A stretch of DNA of 64,000 bases from Virgibacillus sp. MSJ-26 (GCF_018918075.1 NZ_JAHLPW010000007.1:1-64000); one strand, 5' to 3'; shown: positions 9,004 to 17,741, numbered from the stretch's first letter. Notes: generated from the sequence alone by a model not told the origin. Numbers and translations: made by a program.

Positions 9004-9120
9004 CAAAAGCGCAGGTGCCCGGTTAGCCTCGAATAGCTTAAGTAGAAAAACGTAGTGGTGGCTTTTGCCACGCAGTTTTAATGCTTAAGACCTCGAGGGG
9101 CTGGGCCCCTGAGCTGGACA
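9004..9120. repeat. Structured dispersed repeat with long-range stem
   Basis: The left arm (about 9013-9042, CAGGTGCCCGGTTAGCCTCGA then CTTAAG) pairs imperfectly with the right arm (about 9087-9115, CTTAAGACCTCGAGGGGCTG then GGCCCCTG). An inner hairpin GTGGTGGC/GCCAC lies at about 9053-9072. The GC content is well above its surroundings. I recall similar elements in intergenic regions of many Bacillaceae; that is memory, not a search. Confidence 0.6.
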
Positions 9121-9179
9121 TGGCAACTTCAAGATGAATGTATCCACAGAAATTTTAATATTTTAGTTTCCTAAACAAC

Positions 9180-9218
9180 AAGCAATCCAAAAGGCTTCCC
9201 CTTTTTGATTGCTTTTTA
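9180..9218 (+). terminator. Terminator downstream of the LtaS-like gene
   Basis: The arms AAGCAATC/GATTGCTT and AAAAGG/CCTTTT form one stem with a short CTTCC loop, followed by TTTTTA. Confidence 0.75.
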
Positions 9219-9279
9219 CATTTTTAAAAGCTTTCACCACATACTAAAAGCTAAGCTTAAGTGAAATGAGGTGAAAAAG

Positions 9280-9453
9280 ATGGGAAGAGATGAACACAAA
9301 AAGTCACGAGGGAAACGCTTTATGGCACAGACTCCAAAAAATCAATTATCAGATGGTGTAGATGTGGAATTATCAGCAGAGCTATCCGATGAGGATGATA
9401 AAAAAGCGCTAGAAAGAAGCCGCCAAGCAGATCGACGTGCTAGGAATAAATAA
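9280..9453 (+). CDS. YfhD family small protein
   Basis: 57 aa from the ATG at 9280, which follows GAGGTG at proper spacing; the in-frame GTG at 9271 is part of that ribosome site. The protein is very hydrophilic (MGRDEHKKSRGKRFMAQTPK). The DGVDVELSAELSDEDD block and the Arg/Lys-rich end (ERSRQADRRARNK) are typical of the YfhD family of Bacillus. The function is unknown. Monocistronic with its own terminator. Confidence 0.8.
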   Translation: MGRDEHKKSRGKRFMAQTPKNQLSDGVDVELSAELSDEDDKKALERSRQADRRARNK

Positions 9454-9468
9454 GTAGTAAGTTATTTA

Positions 9469-9527
9469 ATCCGAACAGATTCGAATCTTTTAAAAAGTCC
9501 ATTGAGATAACTGTTCGGATCTTTTTA
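9469..9527 (+). terminator. Terminator of the yfhD-like gene
   Basis: The arms ATCCGAACAG and CTGTTCGGAT are separated by a long AT-rich loop and followed by CTTTTTATT. Confidence 0.6.
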
Positions 9528-9585
9528 TTCATTTGGTATCATTCAAAAGTTTCTTCTTTCTTTAACTCGGATTAACGCTATTTTT

Positions 9586-9614
9586 TTGCATATTCAACCT
9601 TATCCTCGTACAAT
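9586..9614 (+). promoter_or_regulatory. SigA-type promoter of the yueI-like gene
   Basis: TTGCAT at 9586-9591 and TACAAT at 9609-9614 are separated by 17 bp, upstream of the GTGAGG ribosome site and the ATG at 9646. Confidence 0.6.
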
Positions 9615-9645
9615 TAAATTAGATTAAATAAAGTGAGGAATTTCT

Positions 9646-10107
9646 ATGACTAACAAAAATATTGATGATTATCTCACCGAAGGCATGCATGGAACACGTT
9701 TACCTAAACAAGCTGAACGTGATTACTTTTTAGGTACCCTAAGAGAAAGAGTCATCTTGGCACTTAAAATTGGTGAAGTGATGCAAGATAGAGGTCTAAA
9801 GGAACTAGATCAATTTATGCGTGAGTATCCTGAGGCTAAATTAATATTTAACGGACATGTGGCACATCGTTTTCAGGTTGAAGAAAAGAAATTAGCCGCT
9901 AAACATAAAATTGACTATACTGTCATAACGAATGAAGAAAACCAAACTGATATCGGTGCAGTCCTAGCATTTGATACAGCGGTTGATCGAGAGAAAATTT
10001 ATCTAGCTGACTTTCAAACACAAGAGGATCAATTGCCTGATAAAAAAGAAGAGTCATCGCAAACATCGTCAAAATTTTTTTCGCGAATTAAAGATTGGCT
10101 TTCATAA
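9646..10107 (+). CDS. YueI family protein (DUF1694)
   Basis: 153 aa. The family core spans about residues 3-120: an early TRLPKQAERDYFLGTLRERV segment, then YPEAKLIFNGHVAHRF and the GAVLAFDTAVDRE block. The Ser/Lys-rich tail is less conserved. Soluble, with no signal peptide. YueI is widespread in Firmicutes and uncharacterised. Monocistronic between a good promoter and a good terminator. Confidence 0.85.
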   Translation: MTNKNIDDYLTEGMHGTRLPKQAERDYFLGTLRERVILALKIGEVMQDRGLKELDQFMREYPEAKLIFNGHVAHRFQVEEKKLAAKHKIDYTVITNEENQTDIGAVLAFDTAVDREKIYLADFQTQEDQLPDKKEESSQTSSKFFSRIKDWLS

Positions 10108-10120
10108 CCTTTCCGCCTTT

Positions 10121-10174
10121 GCCTGCCCTAAACCACTTATCACTTTTTCTTAATTAGGGCGGGCAGCTTTTTCT
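10121..10174 (+). terminator. Terminator of the yueI-like gene
   Basis: GCCTGCCCTAA pairs with TTAGGGCGGGC around a loop of about 20 nt, followed by AGCTTTTTCTTT. Confidence 0.7.
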
Positions 10175-10224
10175 TTGTATAAATCACCCACCATATCAAA
10201 CACTAACGAATGGAGGTGTTCGAT

Positions 10225-10473
10225 ATGAGTCATAAATATTTATGCCCCAACTGCAAAACTAACCGTTCACGATTCAACTTAATTAAACAAATAGCTGAAC
10301 CGATAAAAGTGGATCCAAAAACCGGCGAAATTACAGGTGATTATAAACATGAAGAGACAGCCCTGTTTCACGTACAATATCAAGGCCCAGATTATCGGGT
10401 GCAGTGTGGTGTTTGCGGATTGATTGAAGAAGAAAATTCTTTTATCCAGTATGCTAAATATGATCCCCTCTAA
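10225..10473 (+). CDS. Small zinc-ribbon-like conserved protein
   Basis: 82 aa from the ATG at 10225, which follows GGAGGTG; the ATG at 10210 overlaps that ribosome site. CPNC (9-12) and CGVC (about 59-62) give a four-Cys zinc-ribbon-like arrangement, with about 46 residues between the pairs containing DPKTGEITGDYKHEE. I remember similar proteins as hypotheticals in Bacillaceae but cannot assign a function. A terminator follows at about 10574. Confidence 0.7.
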   Translation: MSHKYLCPNCKTNRSRFNLIKQIAEPIKVDPKTGEITGDYKHEETALFHVQYQGPDYRVQCGVCGLIEEENSFIQYAKYDPL

Positions 10474-10573
10474 TAAGGCAATCCTCTCCCGCTACATAAA
10501 ATCATCTTTCTGTTAGATTGGTGATTAATAGGGATAAGTGCAGATGTGATTAAAGGATACACGAATCAATTTA

Positions 10574-10612
10574 GCCTCTGTAGCATAACGTTACAGAGGT
10601 TATTTTATTTGC
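10574..10612 (+). terminator. Terminator after the zinc-ribbon protein gene
   Basis: GCCTCTGTA and TACAGAGGT flank an 8-nt loop, followed by TATTTTATTT. Confidence 0.65.
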
Positions 10613-10639
10613 AGACAGTTCTTTAAGTATTTTTTCACC

Positions 10640-10668
10640 TTTACACAAAGTAAACGGTTTCATATAAT
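10640..10668 (+). promoter_or_regulatory. SigA-type promoter of the acetoacetyl-CoA synthetase gene
   Basis: TTTACA at 10640-10645 and a consensus TATAAT at 10663-10668 are separated by 17 bp, 36 bp upstream of the ATG. The spacer and -35 region contain TTTACACAAAGTAAA, a dyad (TTTAC/GTAAA) that could serve as an operator. Confidence 0.65.
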
Positions 10669-10704
10669 GGTAGTTATACAATTATTGTTTGCAGGAGGAT
10701 TTAG

Positions 10705-12696
10705 ATGAATAAGATACAGGAAGGCACATTATTATGGGAGCCAACCGAGGAAGACAAAGTACAGACTGCTCTCTATGATTATATGAAATGGCTTAAAGAT
10801 CATAAACAAATTTACATTGACAACTTTACTGACCTATGGGAATGGTCTGTTAATGAAGTAGAATCCTTTTGGAAATCTCTTTGGCAGTATTTTGATATTC
10901 AATCTAAAGATCCATATCAAACCGTTCTTACGACGCATGAAATGCCAGGCGCAGAATGGTTCCCTGAGGCAACCATTAATTATACTGAACATATTTTTAA
11001 AAAATTCGTTAATCAAGAGACAGCCATCATTCATGCTGCTGAAAATCGCAAGACGACGGAGACAACGTGGAATGAATTATATAAAGACACTGTCGGCATG
11101 CAGCAGACATTAAAAAATTTGGGCATAGAAAAAGGAGATCGGGTTGTTGCATATAGTGCAAACATCTATGAAACTATTGTTGCCTTTCTTGCTACAGCAA
11201 GCCTTGGAGCCATTTGGTCAAGCGCTTCGCCAGACTTCGGAACCGAAAGTGTGATTGATCGTTTTAAGCAAATTGAGCCTAAAGTTCTTATTACTGTTGA
11301 TGGCTATTTTTATGGCGGCAAGGAATTTGATCGCTTGCCTATTGTTAAAAAGATACAAGATGAGCTTCCGACTCTTGTAGCAACAATTGGAATTCCTTAT
11401 CGAGATGAGCAGGCAACATTCAAGGAATTGGATCAGATTATGTTATGGAAAGATGCCATCAAGCCTGGTGACCAAACAGAACTCGAGTATGTTCATGTCC
11501 CGTTTAATGATCCGTTATGGGTGTTATTTTCTTCAGGGACTACAGGTAAACCAAAACCAATTGTCCAGAGCCAAGGTGGAATTCTAATTGAACATCTCAA
11601 GGCCTTAACATTTCATTTAGACCTATCAGAAGATGATCGCTTTTTCTGGTTTACAACAACAGGTTGGATGATGTGGAATTTCCTTGTTGGCGGTCTGTTA
11701 ACCGGAAGTACAATTGTTTTATACGATGGAAATCCTGCCTATCCAGATCCGAAAAGTTTATGGAAATTTGCAGAAGAAACCAAAATGACAGTCTTTGGAA
11801 CAAGTGCCACCTATATTACAGCTTGCATGAAAGATGAGTCTCTCGTCCCTAAAGATGAGTTTGACTTAAGCCACTTAAAAAATATAAGTTCAACGGGATC
11901 TCCACTTCCTCCTGAAGGCTTTCAGTGGTGTTATGACAATGTGAAAAGTGACTTGTGGATTGCATCTTCTAGTGGGGGCACTGATGTATGTACAGCATTT
12001 ATTTTAGGAGCTCCCATCCTTCCTGTATATGCAGGTGAGCTTCAGTGTCGTGGTCTTGGAGCTAAAATAGAAAGCTTTAATGATCAAGGTAAACCCGAAT
12101 TAGATGAGGTGGGTGAACTGGTCTTAACAGAGCCCTTCCCTTCCATGCCAATCTACTTTTGGGGCGATGAAGATGGAACACGTCTACATGAAAGTTATTT
12201 TGATGATTTCCCTGGTATTTGGCGTCATGGTGATTATTTAAAAGTAACAAACCGTGGTACATGTGTTATTTATGGTCGGTCTGACGCAACAATTAACCGC
12301 GGAGGCATCCGAATTGGTACAAGTGAAATATACCGAGCAGTCGACTATATAAAAGAAGTGTCTGATAGTTTGATTGTTGACATTCCTGATGGAGAAGGAG
12401 ATTCTTCTGTATTTTTATTTGTTATGATGAAGGAAGGCGCTGACTTGGATGATTCTATAAAGAAAAAGATAACTAAGCAAATTAGGACACAATGTTCACC
12501 AAGACACGCACCAAATGAAATATATCAAGTACCTGACCTTCCTCGAACTTTGAACGGGAAAAAACTTGAAGTACCCGTTAAGAAAATACTTATGGGGAAA
12601 GATGTGGATAAAGTTGTTAATAAGGGATCTCTCAGCAATGAAAAAGCCCTAGACTATTTCATTCAATTTGCAAATAAACAAAAAGAATTGAGTTAA
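10705..12696 (+). CDS. Acetoacetate--CoA ligase (acetoacetyl-CoA synthetase)
   Basis: 663 aa, close to the family length. It is an adenylate-forming enzyme that makes acetoacetyl-CoA from acetoacetate, ATP and CoA, used in ketone-body or leucine breakdown and in polyhydroxybutyrate recycling. An N-terminal ACAS_N segment holds WFPEATINYTEHIF. The ATP motif SSGTTGKPKPIVQSQGG is at about 275-291, WMMWNFLVGGLLTG follows, then the hinge motif YGRSDATINRGGIRIGTSEIY. The catalytic Lys region RTLNGKKLEVPVKK is near 613-626. The WMMWNFLV and GGTDVCTAF blocks favour acetoacetate over acetate as substrate. Monocistronic, AGGAGG site. Confidence 0.9.
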   Translation: MNKIQEGTLLWEPTEEDKVQTALYDYMKWLKDHKQIYIDNFTDLWEWSVNEVESFWKSLWQYFDIQSKDPYQTVLTTHEMPGAEWFPEATINYTEHIFKKFVNQETAIIHAAENRKTTETTWNELYKDTVGMQQTLKNLGIEKGDRVVAYSANIYETIVAFLATASLGAIWSSASPDFGTESVIDRFKQIEPKVLITVDGYFYGGKEFDRLPIVKKIQDELPTLVATIGIPYRDEQATFKELDQIMLWKDAIKPGDQTELEYVHVPFNDPLWVLFSSGTTGKPKPIVQSQGGILIEHLKALTFHLDLSEDDRFFWFTTTGWMMWNFLVGGLLTGSTIVLYDGNPAYPDPKSLWKFAEETKMTVFGTSATYITACMKDESLVPKDEFDLSHLKNISSTGSPLPPEGFQWCYDNVKSDLWIASSSGGTDVCTAFILGAPILPVYAGELQCRGLGAKIESFNDQGKPELDEVGELVLTEPFPSMPIYFWGDEDGTRLHESYFDDFPGIWRHGDYLKVTNRGTCVIYGRSDATINRGGIRIGTSEIYRAVDYIKEVSDSLIVDIPDGEGDSSVFLFVMMKEGADLDDSIKKKITKQIRTQCSPRHAPNEIYQVPDLPRTLNGKKLEVPVKKILMGKDVDKVVNKGSLSNEKALDYFIQFANKQKELS

Positions 12697-12702
12697 TGTA
12701 TA

Positions 12703-12748
12703 AAAATACGCCTTCCTCTTTTAAATGAGGAGGGCGTATTTTGTTTTT
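12703..12748 (+). terminator. Terminator of the acetoacetyl-CoA synthetase gene
   Basis: AATACGCCTTCCTC and GAGGAGGGCGTATT enclose a short AT loop, followed by TTGTTTTT. Confidence 0.85.
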
Positions 12749-13017
12749 AAAAAGTAACATCATAATATTGTCTATACCGTATTAACTTAACTTTCGCATC
12801 AATAGAATAAGCTTAAATAGCGAACAGGCTATGAGCTTACAGTTCATCTAATCATCTTCTTGACACAACCTATTTAAAGGGGGTGTTTCTAAAAAGTTGA
12901 ACTATGATTACCCGTTGAACCATTAAAAAATAACTATTTATACACAAAAGATATATAATGTGCAGTGACATTAGACTGAATTTCTCTATCCACTTGAAAA
13001 ATAGTATTAAACCATCG

Positions 13018-13165
13018 CTACGGAAATACATTTCGCTTTCCAGGGGCGGCTGGTGAGCCTCCGAATGCTAACGCATTTCGGGGTCTCACCGAAGCCTCTG
13101 GGGCTGCGCGTGAATGCTCGCCCCACCGAAGACCATAGCTCCCCTAGGAGTCTCAATGTATTTCC
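13018..13165 (+). repeat. Dispersed GC-rich intergenic repeat, copy 1
   Basis: Characteristic blocks in order: TTTCGCTTTCC, GGTGAGCCTCC, GGGGTCTCACC and AGGAGTCTCAATGTATTTCC. It is flanked by CGCTACGGAAATAC and TTCCTTCGCT. The same order recurs at 15638-15755 and, inverted, at 13478-13605 and 38752-38893. Confidence 0.7.
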
Positions 13166-13477
13166 TTCGCTAGATAAAGACTCCTGATTCCAATATATTG
13201 AAAATTATTATTTTGGTAGTTTGAGGTGGAGGTTTTTCGACTCTCGCGAGAAAAACGGTTTTCAATGGCGAGTAATTGCAGCTCAGTAAGTGTCTGAAGT
13301 TCCCCGGAGAGAGTACTACTTAATTTACTCCTCGTAAGGAAGCTGTGACTTAGCATTACTAGAAAGCAAGGCGAATAGTTATAGAAAAACAACATAGTGA
13401 CTCTATTAGACAAAGTTTCGTTTATAATTATGCTTAATACGCGGGATTAGTCCGTCATAACATCTTGTAATCCTTTT

Positions 13478-13605
13478 TTAGCGGAGGAAAAAACACGGAG
13501 ACTCCAGCGGGAGAAAAAGCCTAGGTGAGACCCCGCAAGAGCGACAGCTCGAGGAGGCTCAGCAGCACCCGCGGAAAGCGTAGTGTTTATTTCCGTAGCG
13601 TGGTC
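13478..13605 (-). repeat. Dispersed GC-rich intergenic repeat, copy 2 (inverted)
   Basis: Reverse orientation relative to copy 1: GGAGACTCCAGCGGGAG, then GGTGAGACCCCGC, then GAGGAGGCTCAGCAG, then CCGCGGAAAGCG, ending TTTCCGTAGCG. It lies inside element A. Confidence 0.7.
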
Positions 13606-13752
13606 TAGCACTTACCCATCATTAAAGATATGAGAAAATCCTATACCTAGTTACTACGCTTTATATATCAACTGTACAATAATAAAGATTTTGTGAACTT
13701 GATAATCCCGGTTTTCTTATGGTTGGTTCATTAGCGAAAGTTGAAATATTAA

Positions 13753-15198
13753 TTAAGTTAATTTCCCGGGATGGTCAATCCGTTGATGTGTTGCTAAGCT
13801 CACGAGCACATAGGCAAAAAAGGCTATCACTACTGGTAGGACAACTGAGTGCAGTCCAAATGGCTCGGGATAAAACGTATCAGACAAAACATATAACCCG
13901 ACTCCAGCCACGATTGATGCCAAGGCTCCATATTTATTCCCTTTTCTCCAGTATAACCCCATAACAATTGGCCAAATAAAGGCTGCTTCCAGACCACCGA
14001 ATGCAAATAAGTTCAGCCAAATAATTAGATCTGGTGGGTTTAACGCGAGTAAGAAAACAATGACTCCAAGAAATGCTGTTACACCAATGCTTAAACGCTT
14101 GATTTGGTGATGACTTGCGTCGGGCTTCAAATAATTAATATAGACGTCTTTCACTATTGCTGAACTAACTAGTAAAAGCAACGAATCCACTGTTGACATA
14201 ATCGCTGCCATTGGCGCAGCAAGAACAATACCCGCAAGCCAAGCCGGCATCACTTCAAGAGCAACAAGTGGCATGACTTTATCAGGAACGTCAATTCCTG
14301 GCAAAATAGGTCTAGCAAAAACCCCAATTAAATGCATATTCAACATAATAAATCCAACGACAATCGTTCCAATAATTAAAGCGCGATGCATCGATTTAGA
14401 ACTTTTATAGGACATTGCTCGAACAGCAATTTGCGGAAGCGCTACAACCCCTACCCCAACTAAAATCCAAAATGACGACACAAATTGAGGTGTTAATGTC
14501 CCCTCCGCCCCATAAGGTGTGATCAAATTAGGATTTTCCGCAGTTAAATCGGAAATGATATTAGGAATGCCCCCGCCAGCAATAATGACAGCGATTAATA
14601 GAATCAAAGTTCCGATAAACATGATCGAACCTTGAATGGCATCTGTAATAGCTACAGCTCGAAAACCACCAATCGTCACATAAACAAGCACAGATATAGC
14701 AAAAATAAATAAGGCAGAAATATAAGACATTCCTGTCAATGATTCTATTAATCGTGCGCCACCAATCCACTGGGCAGCCATAGCAGAAAATAAAAAGATA
14801 ATAATACTAAATGCTGACAACAAGACGACCCACTTCGATTGGTAACGTTCTTTTAAAAAATCTACCATTGTTACCGCTTTAAATTTTCGCGTAACAATAG
14901 CAAACTTTTTCCCAAGGACCATTAAGATAAAATAACCTGTTGCAACCTGTGTCATGGAAAGCAATACCCAAGCAAGTCCCTCATTATATGCAGCTCCAGG
15001 TCCTCCTAAAAAACTACTCGCACTTCCATAAGTAGCTGTCATGGTCATCGCTAAGACAAAGCCGCCTAAGCTGCGTTCACCAAGAAAGTACTCTTCTAAG
15101 AAAGATTTAGATGAGGCAACATATTTACTCGCCCAAAATCCAATAACAAAGATAACTATTAAAAATACTATAAGAGGTATTAGTGCTTCCCAATTCAT
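13753..15198 (-). CDS. panF: Sodium/pantothenate symporter PanF
   Basis: 481 aa, a member of the sodium:solute symporter family with about 13 transmembrane helices. Visible family regions are EEYFLGERSLGGFVLAMTMTATYGSASSFLGGPGAAY near 35-71 and the central IGGFRAVAITDAIQG. PanF imports pantothenate with Na+, feeding CoA synthesis. The ATG overlaps the end of the yhdT-like gene by 4 bp, and the panF-yhdT pairing is known from enterobacteria, which supports the call. The last residues (LT, then stop) fall in the terminal repeat of element A, so the native C-terminus may have been altered by insertion. Confidence 0.88.
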   Translation of the reverse strand: MNWEALIPLIVFLIVIFVIGFWASKYVASSKSFLEEYFLGERSLGGFVLAMTMTATYGSASSFLGGPGAAYNEGLAWVLLSMTQVATGYFILMVLGKKFAIVTRKFKAVTMVDFLKERYQSKWVVLLSAFSIIIFLFSAMAAQWIGGARLIESLTGMSYISALFIFAISVLVYVTIGGFRAVAITDAIQGSIMFIGTLILLIAVIIAGGGIPNIISDLTAENPNLITPYGAEGTLTPQFVSSFWILVGVGVVALPQIAVRAMSYKSSKSMHRALIIGTIVVGFIMLNMHLIGVFARPILPGIDVPDKVMPLVALEVMPAWLAGIVLAAPMAAIMSTVDSLLLLVSSAIVKDVYINYLKPDASHHQIKRLSIGVTAFLGVIVFLLALNPPDLIIWLNLFAFGGLEAAFIWPIVMGLYWRKGNKYGALASIVAGVGLYVLSDTFYPEPFGLHSVVLPVVIAFFAYVLVSLATHQRIDHPGKLT

Positions 15199-15473
15199 GT
15201 GTCATCCCTCTTTTCTTCCTCATCAAAAGAGACTTCTACAAAAAATAATTTAACAACTACTGTGACCAAGATTGACATCACGACAAACCCTAAAACACAA
15301 CTATAAAAAAACCATGCAGGCAAACCAAAGATGTATGTATACTCTGATGGATCACGACTGCCTAACCCATAGGCAAAACCATACCACCAGATGAAGTTGA
15401 AAATCACTAGTCCAACGCCAATCAAAGCTTCCCGATTAGCTATATGAAACCGACTATCTTCTTCCGGCCACAT
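15195..15473 (-). CDS. yhdT: YhdT family membrane protein (DUF997), co-transcribed with panF
   Basis: 92 aa with two hydrophobic helices (about 17-38 and 50-77) and the conserved NFIWWYGFAYGLG and PAWFFYSCVLG segments. The C-tail is acidic (VSFDEEEKRDD). AGGAAGGAG precedes the ATG. YhdT genes sit beside panF in many bacteria and the 4-bp overlap here implies translational coupling. It has been thought to be an accessory or small subunit of PanF; its exact role is unproven. Confidence 0.85.
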   Translation of the reverse strand: MWPEEDSRFHIANREALIGVGLVIFNFIWWYGFAYGLGSRDPSEYTYIFGLPAWFFYSCVLGFVVMSILVTVVVKLFFVEVSFDEEEKRDDT

Positions 15474-15578
15474 AAAGCACTCTCCTTCCTACTTCATAAC
15501 TATATGTATTAATATAGCTTATATAGCAAGTAAATGTAAATACTAGAAAGCTTTCAATTGATCATTTTTAAAATAAAA

Positions 15579-15838
15579 GAGGTTGGGACAAAACTAAGTA
15601 TTAGTAATTAAAAGACGAACAATTTTAAGCGAGCGTTATTCGCTTCGGAAAAATACTTCGCTTTCCGCAGGCGCTGATGAGCCTCCTCGAGCTACGCTCT
15701 GCGGGGTCTCATCTAAGCTTTTCATCCTGCAGGAGTCTACGTATTTTTCCTACGCTGATTTTAAAAGTGTATATTAAAAGAAATATACTTTAATACGTTC
15801 GCTTTTACATTAACTAAAATACTTATGTCCCATCCTCT
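15579..15838. repeat. GAGGTTGGGACA-bounded palindromic repeat with GC-rich insert
   Basis: GAGGTTGGGACA at 15579-15590 pairs with TGTCCCATCCTC at 15827-15838. Inside lies a copy of the GC-rich dispersed repeat (15638-15755: TTCGCTTTCCGCAGGCGC, TGAGCCTCCTCGAG, GGGGTCTCATC, GCAGGAGTCTACGTATTTTT). Related boundaries occur at 56597-56724 and, as a half copy, near 190-212. It lies between the yhdT start and the POT gene stop and may act as a terminator for the minus-strand POT gene. Confidence 0.7.
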
Positions 15839-15856
15839 CTATCACAGTAACTTATT

Positions 15857-17350
15857 TTATCTAACACCTTTCATATAACTTTGAATTTTAGGTGATAGAA
15901 GGTATAACATTAATCCAAGTAAAATGGATATCCCACCAATGGCGCCAAAATATATAATTTCTGTTTCAGGTTTATACAATTTTACAATTTGCGCATTAAT
16001 AGCTTGAGCAGACGCATTTGATAAAAACCAAAGACTCATCGTTTGGGCCGAAAAAGCTTTAGGTGCTAATTTTGTTGTCGCTGATAACCCCACTGGAGAT
16101 AAACATAATTCCCCAATCACTACAAATAAGAAACTAAAAACAAGCCATATCGGACTTACTAAGGTATCCACACCTCCAAGCATAGCAGGAATGATCATCA
16201 CTAGAAATGACAGACCTGCAAAAAAGAGTCCATATGAGAACTTTTTCGACGTGGTTGGTTGGCGTTCGCCCATTTTCAACCAAAGTCCAGCAAAAAGGGG
16301 TGATAACGTTATAATAAATAAAGGATTTAATGACTGGAACCAAGATGATTGCAGGTTAATTCCAAAAGCACTTAATTGTGTGCGTTTATCCGCATACTCA
16401 GCAAGTATGATTGAACCTTGTTCAGCAATCGCCCAAAACATAATTGCTGCAATGAATAATGGAATATACGCTATCAAACGTGACTTTTCATCTTCGTTCG
16501 TTTTCGGACTACGGTACATAAAGATAAAGTATAAAGTAGGTATGATGATTCCTAGAATACTAACCAAATATGTGAAGCCGTTAATCGTTAATATGCCTGT
16601 TGGAATCGTAATCGCAGCAATAACCGCAATAATGATACCACCAATGACAAATCGGGAGTAAACTTTTTTCTTTTCGTCACCTTGAAGCGGATTCGGAACA
16701 TATGTCCCGGCAAGCCCCAAATATTTCCCACGAGTGATTAAAAAGATCACCAACCCTAAGAACATTCCTACAGCAGCTGTACCGAAACCTAAATGAAAGT
16801 TATACTCTTGACCAAGCGTACCCACGATAAATGGAGCAATAAAGGCTCCCATATTAATACCCATATAAAAAATACTAAAGCCAGAATCACGGCGTAAATC
16901 TTGAGGACTATACAGATCCCCTACAACGTTCGACACATTCGGCTTCAATAGTCCAGTTCCAATAACAATCAAGAACATCGAAACAAATAAAGCTATAGCT
17001 CCTAATGGCAAGGCTAGAACAATATGCCCTAGCATAATAAGTACACCACCGTAAAACACGGTCTGCTGAGTCCCCAGTAACCTGTCAGCTATCCAACCTC
17101 CGATAATACCTGACATATAAACAAGAGATCCATAGATAGCCATAATTGATTTTGCCGTACCATCGTCTATTCCAAGACCACCTGCTGAGACCTCTGTATA
17201 CATATAAAATAACAATAAAGCTCGCATGCCATAATAAGAAAAACGCTCCCAAAATTCAGTGAAAAATAATGTAAAGAGACCTTTAGGTTGTCCAAAAAAA
17301 CCTCTTTGCGGCACACTCTTCAAAATTTCTTCTTTGCTGATATTGGCCAT
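15857..17350 (-). CDS. Peptide MFS transporter (POT/PTR2 family, DtpT-like)
   Basis: 497 aa, about 14 helices. The POT signature FFTEFWERFSYYGMRALLLFYM lies at about 29-50 and includes the ExxER-type motif. The second PTR2 motif is visible as FSIFYMGINMGAFIAPFIVGTLGQ (about 157-180). These transporters import di- and tripeptides with protons. A GGAAGG site precedes the ATG. It stands alone. Orthology to DtpT is likely but substrate preference cannot be read. Confidence 0.9.
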   Translation of the reverse strand: MANISKEEILKSVPQRGFFGQPKGLFTLFFTEFWERFSYYGMRALLLFYMYTEVSAGGLGIDDGTAKSIMAIYGSLVYMSGIIGGWIADRLLGTQQTVFYGGVLIMLGHIVLALPLGAIALFVSMFLIVIGTGLLKPNVSNVVGDLYSPQDLRRDSGFSIFYMGINMGAFIAPFIVGTLGQEYNFHLGFGTAAVGMFLGLVIFLITRGKYLGLAGTYVPNPLQGDEKKKVYSRFVIGGIIIAVIAAITIPTGILTINGFTYLVSILGIIIPTLYFIFMYRSPKTNEDEKSRLIAYIPLFIAAIMFWAIAEQGSIILAEYADKRTQLSAFGINLQSSWFQSLNPLFIITLSPLFAGLWLKMGERQPTTSKKFSYGLFFAGLSFLVMIIPAMLGGVDTLVSPIWLVFSFLFVVIGELCLSPVGLSATTKLAPKAFSAQTMSLWFLSNASAQAINAQIVKLYKPETEIIYFGAIGGISILLGLMLYLLSPKIQSYMKGVR

Positions 17351-17511
17351 GATGTAAAACTTCCTTCCCTAATATTTAGACAATTTATAATTTAAAAGTA
17401 GAGATATAGCCATTTTATGATTCATCCCCCCTATCGTCAATGGCGTATAATTTAGTCATACTTTTTAGAATAGTTGCCTTATTTCGATAGTACTATAAAA
17501 AAACTTTGCCC

Positions 17512-17540
17512 TTGCCAAATCAGTTATAAGGTTATATAAT
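17512..17540 (+). promoter_or_regulatory. SigA promoter of the tRNA-Ala gene
   Basis: TTGCCA at 17512-17517 and TATAAT at 17535-17540 have a 17-bp spacer, 20 bp before the mature tRNA 5' end. Confidence 0.75.
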
Positions 17541-17559
17541 ATTCTTTGGTAAGTCCTTC

Positions 17560-17632
17560 GGGGCATTAGCTCAGTTGGGAGAGCGCTTGCGTGGCACGCA
17601 AGAGGTCAGCGGTTCAAGCCCGCTATGCTCCA
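17560..17632 (+). tRNA. tRNA-Ala (anticodon GGC)
   Basis: 73 nt. The acceptor arm GGGGCAT/ATGCTCC has the G3-U70 wobble pair that is the alanine identity element. The D-arm is GCTC..GAGC, the anticodon arm is CTTGC-GTGGCAC-GCAAG with GGC at the centre, and the T-loop is GGTTCAAGC. The discriminator is A and CCA is not encoded. It is a single isolated tRNA with its own promoter and terminator. Confidence 0.95.
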
Positions 17633-17640
17633 TCTACATG

Positions 17641-17675
17641 AAACGCCTATACATCAATATGTATGGGCGTTTTTA
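17641..17675 (+). terminator. Terminator of the tRNA-Ala gene
   Basis: AACGCCTATACAT and ATGTATGGGCGTT form a 13-bp stem (one G-U pair) with a CAAT loop, followed by TTTA. Confidence 0.85.
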
Positions 17676-17741
17676 CTTGTGGCTTATTATTATTACTGTT
17701 AGACCTATTCTACCGAAACTAATTGTTACAAAATAATAGTG

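Larger units (their letters stand above)
12782..13761. mobile_element. Transposon-like non-coding element, copy A
   Basis: About 980 bp bounded by the 9-bp inverted repeat TTAACTTAA (12782-12790) and TTAAGTTAA (13753-13761). Both ends continue into a second shared block, ACTTTCGC at the left and GCGAAAGT at the right. No transposase or other supported frame lies inside. The left about 180 bp and the right about 80 bp are clearly alignable by eye, in reverse orientation, with the ends of copy B at 38456-39112. Two copies of a GC-rich repeat lie inside in opposite orientation. It is either a decayed insertion sequence or a MITE-like non-autonomous element. The right end provides the last two codons and the stop of panF. 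Confidence 0.6.

Noticed and set aside
13153-13413. 86-codon minus-strand frame inside element A
   Set aside because: It runs through repeat sequence, lacks a ribosome site and does not recur in copy B; not a transposase remnant that I can recognise.
12782-13761. Complete insertion sequence
   Set aside because: Terminal repeats are present, but no transposase frame or DDE/DEDD motif could be found in any frame.
17560-17632. Integration site of a genomic island at the tRNA gene
   Set aside because: No integrase next to the tRNA and no direct repeat of its 3' end was noticed nearby.
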